Positions 1-8,123 of a stretch of 64,000 nt of DNA are shown one piece after another. The position numbers were made by a program, and so were the translations under genes. The DNA lies in assembly GCF_002849605.1 (NCBI RefSeq), contig NZ_NPIB01000001.1:1-64000 (forward strand). Reading direction: 5' to 3'. The notes beneath the pieces were generated by a model. It had not been told where the DNA came from, did no database searches, and saw nothing but the letters and a program-made list of their open reading frames with translations. Positions within the stretch are counted from its first letter, which is position 1. Each line of letters begins with the position of its first letter. The stretch is from Photobacterium carnosum (lineage in GTDB: Bacteria > Pseudomonadota > Gammaproteobacteria > Enterobacterales > Vibrionaceae).

Positions 1-84
1 TATATATTGCAGCATTACAACACTAAGCGGGGCCATAGTTATAACAACTATTTACCGCCAGTGGTGATGGAAGCAGCCGCTTAA
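1..84 (+). CDS. IS3-family transposase (OrfB), C-terminal tail, partial
   Basis: The plus-strand frame open from base 1 to a TAA at 82-84 encodes a tail reading HYNTKRGHSYNNYLPPV. This is the characteristic end of the DDE integrase domain of IS3-family OrfB transposases, where a YN..R.H..Y..L.P pattern follows the catalytic Glu. Only about 27 residues lie in the window, so the subgroup cannot be fixed. The protein would catalyse cut-and-paste or copy-out transposition of the element lying to the left. It reads towards the AAA ATPase cassette, which the element seems to have interrupted. Confidence 0.75.
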   Translation, partial: YILQHYNTKRGHSYNNYLPPVVMEAAA

Positions 85-127
85 TTTAAACACCTATAAA
101 GGTGTACAGTTTTACTTGACCACTTCA
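1..127 (+). mobile_element. Right end of an IS3-family insertion sequence
   Basis: After the transposase stop there is a short hairpin (CACCTATAAAGGTG, 91-104) and a terminal sequence whose complement starts TGAAGTGGTCAAGTAAAAC. This fits IS3-family termini, which start with TG and end with CA. I place the outer boundary near 127 because the reading frame of the neighbouring cassette gene ends exactly there. The left end and the target duplication are outside the window, so the boundary is inferred. Confidence 0.55.
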
Positions 128-727
128 ATCCAAGCCTTCAAGGCTTTCAAGGACTCTAGGTTCTAAAGGTATACCTCTATCTCTTAGAATGTCATGAAGT
201 TCATTACCAGTATCGAAATTTAACTCATAACGTTCGCTATTATAGTTAGAGACATTATTAAGTTTAAAAACGAATTGAACTTCAGGAGCAAACCCTAGCA
301 CATCGAAAATCTTAATTAATCGATCGTATCCCCATCCCATAGTCAGCTTTTCAAAAATCCCTGACATAGCAGATGATATAAGAGAAATGGCTGAAGCTCC
401 AAAAGCTCCTGCACTTCTTATTCCTACATATCGGTAATTAGAAATCTCATATGTATTTGGTCTCTTTCTATGTAGTGGGAACTTATCAAATGGGCTAGTG
501 GAAACTGCAATTATTTTCGGTTGATCAACAGATTTATAATGATTGTGGAAAACATACTCTTCGCGATGAACATCGTAACGTTCAGTATACTCTCTAGCCA
601 GTTCAGAAATCAGTCTGCTTTTACCAACGCCATTTTTACCTGTTAGCATGGTGTAACAATTTTCACCATGCATCAACTCACTAGGGATTACCAATGGTAC
701 CCCTTGATATTCTTCAATTACTCTCAT
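125..727 (-). pseudogene. AAA/ABC-type ATPase gene of an integron cassette, 3' end cut off by the IS3 element
   Basis: The 200-residue product has a clear P-loop, GKNGVGKS, about 30 residues in, preceded by a beta strand (CYTMLTG) as in OLD/RloB/AbiEii-like AAA ATPases. No Walker B, signature or sensor motif follows, so only the N-terminal half of an ATPase domain remains. The TGA stop coincides with the terminal TGA of the IS3 element, so the gene was probably longer. A start at 763 is possible in frame, but that codon lies inside the upstream attC site. ATG 727 is preferred, with a GAGAAGG stretch just upstream. ATPases of this sort are common in integron cassettes and defence islands; the role is unknown. 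Confidence 0.6.
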
Positions 728-749
728 AACCTTCTCAAATTTAATAAGA

Positions 750-876
750 TATAACGCCTGCATAACACGTTTGCTACGATACAGACTTAGCTGAATTTTA
801 CTACCTTAATCCCTGAAACCAAAGGCAAACTGACAACGCCGAGTGTAGCAAATCGTGTTGATGCATTTGTTATAAG
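750..876 (-). repeat. attC recombination site between the catB-like and ATPase cassettes
   Basis: The outer ends are ATAACGCC (751-758) and TTGTTATAA (868-876). The inner arms CATAACACGTTTGCTAC (761-777) and GTAGCAAATCGTGTTGATG (846-864) are imperfect complements, the L'/L'' and R'/R'' layout of Vibrionaceae attC (VCR-like) sites. The length, about 127 bp, is typical. Its outer sequences are nearly the same as those of the attC at 1479, as expected for sites made by one chromosomal integron. Confidence 0.88.
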
Positions 877-1457
877 CGATTCTGATTTTGCCAATAACTA
901 TAAAGACCACTGATATCTGACGAGCACATTAAACTCATTGCGCCCTTGATTTGGTCATCGCTCCATTGCCACCATTTCATTTCTAACAACTGAGCAATCT
1001 CAATTTCAGTGAAACGATAACGAATATGTTTAGCTGGATTTGAGCCAACAATTGAATAAGGCGCGACATCTTTAGTTACGACAGCTCGACTTGCGATAAT
1101 TGCACCATCACCGACTTTTACACCGCTCATAATCATTGCTTCAGTGCCAATCCAAACATCATTACCAATTACCGTGTCCCCTGAACGTTCAAAACCATCT
1201 TTAGCGTCCGAGAAATTTTCATTCTCTTGATAGAAAAACGGAAACGTACTGACCCAATTATTTTGATGTCCTTGATTGCCTGCCATCATAAAAACAGCAC
1301 CCGAACCAATTGAGCAATAACTACCAATAATTAATTTATCAATATCCGTTCTATCAGCCAATAAATAACGAGCACAATCATCAAAGCTATGATTATGATA
1401 ATAGCCAGAATAGTAACTATGCTCACCCACAAAAGGGCTTTCAAAATAATTGTTCAA
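870..1457 (-). CDS. catB: CatB-type (xenobiotic/chloramphenicol) O-acetyltransferase, integron cassette
   Basis: The 195-residue protein belongs to the hexapeptide (left-handed beta-helix) xenobiotic acetyltransferases, which move acetyl from acetyl-CoA to chloramphenicol or related hydroxyl acceptors. Seen: FESPF at the N-terminus, [36 protein letters not shown] with the family's catalytic His, [19 protein letters not shown] and a C-terminal CSSDI..LY.YW. Start TTG 1457 is chosen because AGAGGA lies six bases upstream; the longer GTG start at 1496 falls inside attC. Compared with remembered CatB proteins (about 210 residues), some 15-18 residues are missing between FESPF and SYYSGYY. The stop overlaps the attC. 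Activity on chloramphenicol is unproven. Confidence 0.85.
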   Translation of the reverse strand: MNNYFESPFVGEHSYYSGYYHNHSFDDCARYLLADRTDIDKLIIGSYCSIGSGAVFMMAGNQGHQNNWVSTFPFFYQENENFSDAKDGFERSGDTVIGNDVWIGTEAMIMSGVKVGDGAIIASRAVVTKDVAPYSIVGSNPAKHIRYRFTEIEIAQLLEMKWWQWSDDQIKGAMSLMCSSDISGLYSYWQNQNRL

Positions 1458-1478
1458 CCTAAATCCTCTTTTAAGCTT

Positions 1479-1602
1479 ATAACGCCTGCATAACACGTTT
1501 ACTACTATGCAATCATATCTAAAATTGACGCCTTAAAACGAGAAACACCCGACAACCTGAGATGCCGAGTGTAGTAAATCGTGTTGATGTATTTGTTATG
1601 TG
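1479..1602 (-). repeat. attC site between the first and second cassettes
   Basis: Outer motifs ATAACGCC (1479-1486) and TTGTTATG (1593-1600) flank complementary arms CATAACACGTTTACTAC and GTAGTAAATCGTGTTGATG. The unpaired centre differs from that of the neighbouring attC while the arms are nearly identical. That is the expected pattern for attC sites, where structure and arms are conserved. It marks the 3' end of the first cassette. Confidence 0.88.
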
Positions 1603-1608
1603 TGATAT

Positions 1609-2742
1609 TTATTTTTTAATAATGTCATACGCAATAGTTTTATTATAATTACTAGCAGCTGTTGATTTAAGTAGCTCACTGTAAAACTGCCCAAATGGGG
1701 AACAATATCTTGCAACAATAGGCCATCGAGCGCCCTCCATTCCTAATCCATTATCGTCTAAAGAATACTCAACTACATGATTTGAAGTGATTTCCTCACA
1801 TTCAAATCTATTCTTCGCATTTGGGTTATGAAATATATACAAACCATCAAGCAAGTCCTCTGGGTGATCCATATTGACCTCATGAATTTTATAATGAGGT
1901 GATGAAAATCTGTCATATCTAACATTAATAACATGTGCACTATCATGCTGCATTGACTTACTAAGTGATGACAATTTCCCTAATGTCAGTGTATTTGTAA
2001 ATATAATGGCTGAAATATCTTTCATTTTCTCATTATTGAAAATGCCTAATTCTATATTTGAGTTTGTCCCTGGCTTTTTAACTGATTGCTTAATCATGTA
2101 AGCGTCTTTTTCTGGAGAGTAATACCAACCATACAAAAGCGCAAACATAGAGTATATATATTCTTTACCATAGTTTATTTGACCATATGAAGACAATGCT
2201 ATTACATATGGACGTTCATCATTAACCCATTCACAATCTTTATAACCAGTACTCCACTTACCTTTCTTATTTTTATATCCTTTATATTTATCTAATTTGG
2301 CATAAATTGAATTTGAATGTCGAACTATTGCTTCATCAATCAAAGCTGAAAATTCGACATCAGTTTTAATAGGTTCTAGCATACTTAGATGATCATCAGT
2401 AGTTCTTTCTGATTCAGGTTTTCCTCCTTTCTTAATCTCAGATACTACAGCCTCAACAAAAAACTCATACTCACCTTCAATGATAAAATCAGGCCTATTA
2501 TATTTTTCTTGCAAACTAAGACCTAGCTTTTTAAAAACAGCATTTAAATAGAACTCCCAAAATGCAGAGTGAAACGTTGTTTGAAATTCAAGTGCAATTT
2601 TATTATCTCGATCATGAAAATCTTTCGTCCAATCATTAATTATTTCACGGGCCCCTTTGTAATAATACTCATCTCTCAAAAGTTTAAATTTATCGTGTAA
2701 CTTATCTTCTGGAAGATTTGGAATTTTAGCAAAAACATCCAT
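1609..2742 (-). CDS. Cassette protein of unknown function with a PD-(D/E)XK-like nuclease motif
   Basis: The 377-residue soluble protein is the first cassette next to attI, so it would be the best expressed from a cassette promoter. I do not recognise the family. Residues 60-105 contain HSAFWEFYLNAVFKKLG, then RPDFII, then EFFVEAVVSE. That order (helix, PD at the start of a strand, E-x-hydrophobic on the next strand) resembles the core of PD-(D/E)XK nucleases, although the usual Lys is Val here. No signal peptide or membrane segment is visible. The ATG start at 2742 is just inside the cassette boundary. A restriction or anti-phage role is a guess from fold and context. Confidence 0.7.
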   Translation of the reverse strand: MDVFAKIPNLPEDKLHDKFKLLRDEYYYKGAREIINDWTKDFHDRDNKIALEFQTTFHSAFWEFYLNAVFKKLGLSLQEKYNRPDFIIEGEYEFFVEAVVSEIKKGGKPESERTTDDHLSMLEPIKTDVEFSALIDEAIVRHSNSIYAKLDKYKGYKNKKGKWSTGYKDCEWVNDERPYVIALSSYGQINYGKEYIYSMFALLYGWYYSPEKDAYMIKQSVKKPGTNSNIELGIFNNEKMKDISAIIFTNTLTLGKLSSLSKSMQHDSAHVINVRYDRFSSPHYKIHEVNMDHPEDLLDGLYIFHNPNAKNRFECEEITSNHVVEYSLDDNGLGMEGARWPIVARYCSPFGQFYSELLKSTAASNYNKTIAYDIIKK

Positions 2743-2984
2743 CTTAACTTTACCCTTAATGTTGATTTACACATAACAACTTATTATATTAACAACTTGC
2801 CCGAATTTGTTCTTTGAACCTGCGCCCGTATTTAATTCGTCATTATACAAAAAACATTATAAATCAAAAAAATTATTACATTGGTTGCCCGATAGAAGTC
2901 ACAAAATCGGGCATCTGCCTTTTAGTTGCTACTTTTTTTACTAATACTAATTGCTGTATGTATTAACAGTACAAAAGGTGCGAT
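2743..2984. other. attI region between the integrase remnant and the first cassette
   Basis: The 240 bp divergent gap lies where attI belongs. CACATAACAAC (2770-2780), read on the minus strand as GTTGTTATGTG, is the probable crossover site joining the first cassette. An inverted repeat GCCCGAT...ATCGGGC (2887-2912) sits nearer the integrase, and a partial copy TTGCCCGAA occurs at about 2807. The cassette promoter should lie here on the minus strand, but I could not pick it with confidence. Confidence 0.65.
2954..2969. promoter_or_regulatory. LexA (SOS) operator upstream of the integron integrase
   Basis: CTGT, eight bases, then ACAG is an exact match to the core of the gammaproteobacterial LexA box, and it lies 15 bp before the intI start codon. 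Integron integrases are known to be SOS-induced through a LexA site at this position. The operator is intact although the gene behind it is broken. Confidence 0.85.
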
Positions 2985-3188
2985 ATGGTATCTCTCTTTC
3001 TAACTTACATAAAAGAATACATGTATCAAAAAAGCTACGCAAAACGTACCGTTGAAAGTTACTTATATTGGATTAAAAACTATATTTTATTCCATAATAA
3101 AAAACATCCTTATAAATTAGACAATGATGATGTTGAACAATTTCTGTCTTATTTAGCCAATCAATTACATTCATTAAATAATAATTAA
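2985..3188 (+). pseudogene. intI: Integron integrase IntI, truncated to its N-terminal domain
   Basis: The 67-codon frame matches the first 60 or so residues of Vibrionaceae chromosomal IntI: a SAM-like core-binding domain with the pattern YAKRTVESYLYWI, YILFHNKKHP and VEQFLSYLA. A full IntI has about 320 residues, including the catalytic tyrosine-recombinase domain (R, H-x-x-R, Y) and the integron-specific insertion. None of that is found downstream, where a tandem repeat array begins. The start follows AAAGGTG at 2974-2980. Position (divergent from cassettes, behind a LexA box) confirms identity. The fragment cannot recombine DNA, so cassettes here are fixed unless an integrase is supplied elsewhere. 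Confidence 0.9.
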
Positions 3189-3189
3189 T

Positions 3190-3660
3190 AACGATTCAAC
3201 ACGCTGTAAATAGATTCCCTATCTCGTTCGTAACCTCACTGTAGGGAATGACGGGGTGAGTTTTATATTTATTCTTGGAATTTTCAGTGAGCGTTTAAAA
3301 ATATCAAAATATAATAACACTACAACACGCTATAAATAGATTCCCTATCGCGTTCGTAACCTCACTGTAGGGAATGACGGGGTAGGTTTTATATTCACTC
3401 TCGGAATTTTCAGTGAGCGTTTAAAAATATCAAAATATAATAACACTACAACGCGCTGTAAGTAGATTCCCTATCTCGTTCGTAACCTCACTGTAGGGAA
3501 TGACGGGGGTGAGTTTTATATTCACTCTTGGAATTTTCAGTGAGCGTTTAAAAACATCAAAATATAATAACACTACAACACGCTGTAAATAGATTCTCTA
3601 TCTCGTTCGTAACCTCACTGTAGGGAATTACGGGGTGGGTTTTGTATTCACTATCTGAAA
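3190..3660. repeat. Four-copy, about 126-bp tandem repeat carrying a palindrome
   Basis: The copies start near 3190, 3316, 3442 and 3568; the last is incomplete. In each, ATTCCCTA and TAGGGAAT (3214-3249, 3340-3375, 3466-3501, and with one change 3593-3628) bracket about 20 bases that include CTCGTTCGTAACCTCACTG. The rest of the unit is AT-rich. The copies are more than 90 percent alike by eye, so the array expanded recently. No coding frame runs through it. It begins right after the intI remnant and replaces its missing part. Confidence 0.9.
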
Positions 3661-3757
3661 TTTTAATCATCATTTTAAATATAATTATGGGCTTGCTTTA
3701 ATTCGCTGTTCCTAAACCCTCATCCCTTACAACCTATCCCCTTTATCCCCTTCAAAA

Positions 3758-3781
3758 AAAGCCGACAATTAAGTCGGCTTT
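3758..3781 (-). terminator. Terminator of fruBKA
   Basis: The AAAGCCGAC/GTCGGCTTT stem has a six-base loop; on the minus strand it is followed by a run of T residues. It lies 27 bp past the fruA stop. Confidence 0.85.
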
Positions 3782-3807
3782 GAATTACTAAATATTATTC
3801 GCGTTAA

Positions 3808-5562
3808 TTAAGAGTTAGCTGATGCCGCTTCAGCCGCAACTGAACCTTCTTCTGGACGCTTTAAGAATGCGTACAATACACCAGTAACTACCGTACCCGC
3901 AGCAATAGCGACTAAGTAAAGTAACGCTGGTGATATTGCGTTTGGAATTAACAGAACAAACAAGCCGCCATGTGGAGCCATTAGTTTTGCACCAAATAAC
4001 ATTGATAATGCACCTGTTAACGCGCCACCAATCATACAGCTTGGAATAACACGCATTGGATCGCGGGCTGCAAATGGGATCGCGCCTTCAGTAATAAAGC
4101 ACATACCTAGTACAAACGAGGCTTTACCTGCTTCATTTTCGCTAGCTGAGAACTTACGCTTCGCAAGGAATGTTGCTAAACCCATACCCATTGCTGGCAC
4201 CATACCTGCTGCCATTACCGCAGCCATTGGCGCATAAGTTTGTGAGGCAAGTAAGCCAACACCAAAGGTATATGCGGCTTTGTTTACAGGACCACCTAAG
4301 TCGAAACACATCATACAACCAAGGATAATACCCAGTAATACCGCGTTGGCTGAACCCATATTATTTAAGAACGTGGTTAAGCCAGCCATTGCTGCTGATA
4401 CTGGACCACCAACAATATAGATCATCACCAAGCCGGTAATTAAGCTGGCTAATAATGGCACAATCAAAATCGGTTTTAGCGCTTCCATTGATTGTGGCAG
4501 TTTGATTTTTTCAACTAAGAATTTAGCACTGTAACCCGCTAGGAAACCAGCAACGATGCCGCCTAAGAAACCCGCGCCTGTGGTACTAGCTAACATACCG
4601 CCAATTAAACCCGGTGCTAAACCTGGGCGATCGGCAATTGAGAATGCGATGAAACCCGCCAATACTGGCACCATTAACGCAAATGCTGAACCACCACCGA
4701 TGGTCATTAAGGCTGCGGCTAACGTGCCTTCTTGTTTAAAGGCTTCGATACCAAATACAAACGATAAGGCAATGGATAAACCACCAGCCACCACTAATGG
4801 CAACATGTAAGACACACCTGTCATTAGGTGTTTATACGGCCCTGCTTTTTCTGCTTTGTTGTTAGCCGCTTGAGCGTTACTATTTCCAGAATGTTGATAT
4901 ACCGTGGCGGTTGCAAAGGCTTTTTCTAGCTCTGGTTTAGTTTTCTTAAGTGCTAACCCTGTGCTGGTTTTGTAAAGCTTTTTGCCATTAAATCGGGCTA
5001 AGTCTACTTCAATATCTGCTGCAATAATCACTAAATCAGCGGCTGCAATCTCCGCATCTGTTAATTGGTTTTTAGCGCCAACTGAGCCACGGGTTTCAAC
5101 TTTAATCTCATAACCCTGACGCTGACCTTCTTCTGTCAACGCTTCTGCTGCCATAAAAGTATGAGCAACACCCGTTGGGCAAGCAGTGATCGCGACAATT
5201 TTCTTAACCGCATTATCAGCCTCATCAGCAAGCGCTTGAGTGGTTGCTGCTGTTAATAATTGTGCTTGTGTAACGGCGTCTGTTAGCCATGCTTTGGTAT
5301 TTTCAAAACAAGCTGTGATATCTGCTTGATAAACTTTTTTACCCACAAAGCGTGAGTTATCAATCGCTGTGCCCGTCGCAATGATGATCACTTCAGCATC
5401 ATCAATCTGTTGTTGAGTCAGTTCTTTGGTTGGATTAAATGCAGTTTGGCATTCAATGCTTGCTTGCCATTGTAGTTCTGCGGCGGCTTTTTCTAATAAA
5501 CCCGCTGCGATAATGGTGGTTGCGATGCCGCTAGGACAAGCTGTTACTAATGCTATTTTCAT
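3808..5562 (-). CDS. fruA: PTS fructose-specific transporter EIIB'BC
   Basis: This 584-residue inner-membrane permease brings fructose into the cell as fructose 1-phosphate. Domain order is a degenerate B' domain (residues 1-100, still with an ACPSGIA loop), the active EIIB (about 118-215, phosphocysteine in ACPTGVAHT), then a membrane EIIC domain (about 240-570) with multiple hydrophobic spans and the GGPVNKAA loop. E. coli FruA has 563 residues and the same layout. It is the last gene of fruB-fruK-fruA, 78 bp after fruK. The ATG follows AAGGTG. Phosphate comes from FruB. Cra should repress it through the operators upstream of fruB. Confidence 0.95.
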   Translation of the reverse strand: MKIALVTACPSGIATTIIAAGLLEKAAAELQWQASIECQTAFNPTKELTQQQIDDAEVIIIATGTAIDNSRFVGKKVYQADITACFENTKAWLTDAVTQAQLLTAATTQALADEADNAVKKIVAITACPTGVAHTFMAAEALTEEGQRQGYEIKVETRGSVGAKNQLTDAEIAAADLVIIAADIEVDLARFNGKKLYKTSTGLALKKTKPELEKAFATATVYQHSGNSNAQAANNKAEKAGPYKHLMTGVSYMLPLVVAGGLSIALSFVFGIEAFKQEGTLAAALMTIGGGSAFALMVPVLAGFIAFSIADRPGLAPGLIGGMLASTTGAGFLGGIVAGFLAGYSAKFLVEKIKLPQSMEALKPILIVPLLASLITGLVMIYIVGGPVSAAMAGLTTFLNNMGSANAVLLGIILGCMMCFDLGGPVNKAAYTFGVGLLASQTYAPMAAVMAAGMVPAMGMGLATFLAKRKFSASENEAGKASFVLGMCFITEGAIPFAARDPMRVIPSCMIGGALTGALSMLFGAKLMAPHGGLFVLLIPNAISPALLYLVAIAAGTVVTGVLYAFLKRPEEGSVAAEAASANS

Positions 5563-5640
5563 ATTTACACCTTGGTCAATGTTGCTTCACATGTTCTTCT
5601 GTCGTTAAGCAATGATGTGATTAAGCTCTATGTACTTAAG

Positions 5641-6621
5641 CTATTGAGTTACAATGACATGTTTAGCAATATCATTAACTTTATTGATATTCTCAACACC
5701 GACACCCACTTGCGTCACCGCTACTGCTGATAATGCCGTCGCAAATTGTAATGACTGTGCTTTTGAATGTTGATTAAGTTCACCCCAACATAAACCAGCA
5801 ACTAAAGTATCACCTGCGCCAACGGTACTCACGACGTCCATTTTTGGCGGTTGAGCATGTAACCAGCCTTCATCGTTAAACCACATCACCCCTTTTGCAC
5901 CGAGTGATACCACAACATTCGTGATCCCTTTAGCTGCAATTTGTTCTGCAACATCCATACATTGTTGTTGCGTTTCTAGTGCTTGTCCTGCCCATTCAGC
6001 CAGTTCTTCATCATTCGGTTTAACCAACCACGGATGGGCTTCCAAACCTGCTTCCAATGCGGACTTACTGCTATCAAACAATACTTTTTTGCCCAATTGA
6101 TGTAATTTTTCTAACCAATTGGCGCACATGTCAGGGGTAATACCTTGTGGCAAGCTACCTGCAATCACAAACACATCATGGGTTACTGCTAATTCAAATA
6201 ATGTTTTTTCAAAGGCTAAAATATTGGCAGCTGTAACGGCAACGCCAGGAAAATTAATGTCACTCACCTGACCATTTTTTTCGACCAATTTAACATTAAT
6301 TCGGCTTGCACCCGCCACGCGGATAAACTTATCGGTTGCGCCTATTTGCTCAAACAATTGGCAAAAAGGTTCTTGATTATCAGCACCTAATAAACCCGTT
6401 ACTGTCACATCAGCACCAAGCTCTGCTAAAACTTTAGCAACGTTCACGCCTTTACCCGCAGGATGTAAATTACCGTGTTCAACCACATTGACACGGCCTA
6501 GCGAAATGGTCGCTAAACTGCCAGTAAGATCTAATGCTGGGTTGAGTGTTACCGCGACAACTTTAGGTTTAACAACATGGTGCATGGTTTGTGTCTCTGT
6601 CTGTAAGGTTGAAATTGTCAT
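5641..6621 (-). CDS. fruK: 1-phosphofructokinase
   Basis: It phosphorylates fructose 1-phosphate with ATP to fructose 1,6-bisphosphate, joining imported fructose to glycolysis. The 326-residue protein is a PfkB/ribokinase-family sugar kinase: TLNPALDLT near the N-terminus, the substrate loop HPAGKGVNVA, the ADP-forming kinase motif PNDEEL, and the signature VGAGDTLVAG containing the catalytic Asp. Start ATG 6621 follows AAGGATC. The N-terminus is about 15 residues longer than in E. coli FruK, and a later start is possible. It begins 11 bp after fruB, so the two are co-transcribed. Confidence 0.95.
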   Translation of the reverse strand: MTISTLQTETQTMHHVVKPKVVAVTLNPALDLTGSLATISLGRVNVVEHGNLHPAGKGVNVAKVLAELGADVTVTGLLGADNQEPFCQLFEQIGATDKFIRVAGASRINVKLVEKNGQVSDINFPGVAVTAANILAFEKTLFELAVTHDVFVIAGSLPQGITPDMCANWLEKLHQLGKKVLFDSSKSALEAGLEAHPWLVKPNDEELAEWAGQALETQQQCMDVAEQIAAKGITNVVVSLGAKGVMWFNDEGWLHAQPPKMDVVSTVGAGDTLVAGLCWGELNQHSKAQSLQFATALSAVAVTQVGVGVENINKVNDIAKHVIVTQ

Positions 6622-6632
6622 TGCTGCGATCC

Positions 6633-7751
6633 TTATAGTTTTTCGCCTAAGCCATCAGCAATAGCTTGACCGATTGCCGTTAATGCCGCATCTGCATCAC
6701 TGCCATGTGCGGTAAATTGCAATTCATTACCGCATTTCACACCAAGTCCAATCACTTTCATTAAACTTTTAGCATTAACGGGCTTACTGTCGCTGGTGAT
6801 ATTAACCACTTGAATATCCGCATCGAATTTCTTGGTGGTATTAACTAACATTGCACCAGGGCGAGCATGTAAACCATGGGGATTACGAATCGTAAATATA
6901 GCTTGATTGCCTTCTAATGCGACTTGCGTCAGCGCGGTTACCATTTCTTGTGCTGATGATGCTAACCATTGAGCAATCTTGCCTTGATAAATCAAAGATG
7001 TGAGGTACTCAAGGTTCGCTTTCTGGGCCGTATTATTGGCCGCGATCATGATCATACCCGCCACAGGGTGACCTAATTCTTCAAAAGGTATTTGCGGTGT
7101 TACCACTGAAATCGCAGTACGTTTAACCTGCTTATTACTTTTAACCAACCATAAGCCTTGCCCTAAATAACTTGCCCCTTGGCTAATCGCATCAGTCACT
7201 GTGGCCGTTTCTGCAAATCCTTGGTATTTAATTAATCCCGCAGCAACAGCGGTTAACTGTAATAAATCTTGCGCAGGAAATTGCTTCAAAATGAGCTCAG
7301 CATTACATTCAGCTTCTTGTTGTTCGTCACCAAGAAGTACGGTAATGATCGCTTGTTCAGATTCACAATGACGTAATTTATCTTCAACACCATCTGCTGA
7401 TAACACTTTGGTTAATTGCTTTAGAATACCTAAATGCTCATCTGATTTAGCGGCAATCCCTATCGCAATGTAAGCCGTATGATCATCACCCCATGGCACA
7501 CCGTGTGGAAAGTGATGAATTTTCACTCCGGTATGGTTAACTAAATCACGGGTTTCAGTCGTACCATGTGGGATCGCAATACCATTGCCTAAATATGTTG
7601 AATTCTGTTGCTCACGGGCAAGCATGCCATTGACATACCCTGTCTGTACTAATCCCGTTGCTTCAAGATCAGCCGCCAACGCTTTAATGGCATCTTCTTT
7701 ATTCAATGCGACTTGTTGCATCGCTATATCATTTTTAGACAGTGATAACAT
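6633..7751 (-). CDS. fruB: PTS fructose diphosphoryl transfer protein (EIIA-M-HPr)
   Basis: This soluble protein relays phosphate from enzyme I to FruA. The EIIA-Fru domain (about 1-140) has the phosphohistidine in AIPHGT; a central linker domain follows (about 145-280). The C-terminal HPr (FPr) domain has the active His in NPHGLHARPGAM. About 372 residues is the usual length. ATG 7751 is preferred to an in-frame ATG at 7784 because GGAG lies eight bases before it. As first gene of the operon it faces cra across an intergenic region with three Cra operators. Having its own HPr module lets fructose uptake run without general HPr. Confidence 0.94.
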   Translation of the reverse strand: MLSLSKNDIAMQQVALNKEDAIKALAADLEATGLVQTGYVNGMLAREQQNSTYLGNGIAIPHGTTETRDLVNHTGVKIHHFPHGVPWGDDHTAYIAIGIAAKSDEHLGILKQLTKVLSADGVEDKLRHCESEQAIITVLLGDEQQEAECNAELILKQFPAQDLLQLTAVAAGLIKYQGFAETATVTDAISQGASYLGQGLWLVKSNKQVKRTAISVVTPQIPFEELGHPVAGMIMIAANNTAQKANLEYLTSLIYQGKIAQWLASSAQEMVTALTQVALEGNQAIFTIRNPHGLHARPGAMLVNTTKKFDADIQVVNITSDSKPVNAKSLMKVIGLGVKCGNELQFTAHGSDADAALTAIGQAIADGLGEKL

Positions 7752-7870
7752 GTAACTCTCCAATTCAATGCTCTGTGAGATCATTGCTATTTATGGTTCT
7801 ATTTATTTAAAACTATGGGTTAACCCTATCAGCTTATTATTAATATTTTCTGGCCTGTATTAATAATAAA

Positions 7871-7885
7871 CTGAATCCTTTCAGC
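7871..7885. promoter_or_regulatory. Cra (FruR) operator 1
   Basis: CTGAATCCTTTCAGC agrees with the Cra consensus GCTGAAWCGWTTCAGC at all but the first and one central base. It is 120 bp upstream of the fruB start. Confidence 0.85.
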
Positions 7886-7953
7886 AAAACGGTAAATAAA
7901 AATGCCCTGTATTAGACAATACTCTAGCTACTCGAACATACATTTAACACCTT

Positions 7954-7969
7954 GCTGAATCCTTTCAGC
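7954..7969. promoter_or_regulatory. Cra (FruR) operator 2
   Basis: GCTGAATCCTTTCAGC has intact GCTGAA/TTCAGC half-sites. It is spaced 23 bp, start to start, from operator 3, about two helical turns, which would put both repressors on one DNA face. Confidence 0.87.
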
Positions 7970-7976
7970 TTGCATA

Positions 7977-7991
7977 CTGAATCGTTTCAGC
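7977..7991. promoter_or_regulatory. Cra (FruR) operator 3
   Basis: CTGAATCGTTTCAGC is the best match of the three, with the exact consensus centre AATCGTTT. It is the closest to cra, 133 bp before its start, so autoregulation is plausible. Confidence 0.87.
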
Positions 7992-8123
7992 TAGAATTGC
8001 AAACTTTGATAAGTATGCATTAAGTGAATATATGATCAAGCGCACAAACTTATATTTAACAAATAACAATCTAGCCTATTAACACGCTGGCGCTTCCCTA
8101 TACACTGACAATGGACAACAACA

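Larger units (their letters stand above)
7752..8123. promoter_or_regulatory. fruB-cra divergent control region
   Basis: This gene-free stretch of about 370 bp has three Cra operators (7871, 7954 and 7977) and must hold the promoters for fruBKA (minus) and cra (plus). I could not choose single -35/-10 pairs in the AT-rich sequence. Operators closer to the middle could serve both promoters. Confidence 0.8.

Noticed and set aside
2887..2912. GCCCGAT hairpin as an intI terminator or riboswitch
   Set aside because: It lies upstream of intI within the attI region and has no T-run; it is kept only as part of attI.
3190..3660. CRISPR-like array
   Set aside because: The period is about 126 bp and the whole unit is repeated; there are no unique spacers and no cas genes.
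4556..4810. Plus-strand frame inside fruA
   Set aside because: It is antisense to a strongly conserved EIIC region; Pro/Asn/Thr-rich composition is typical of a shadow frame.
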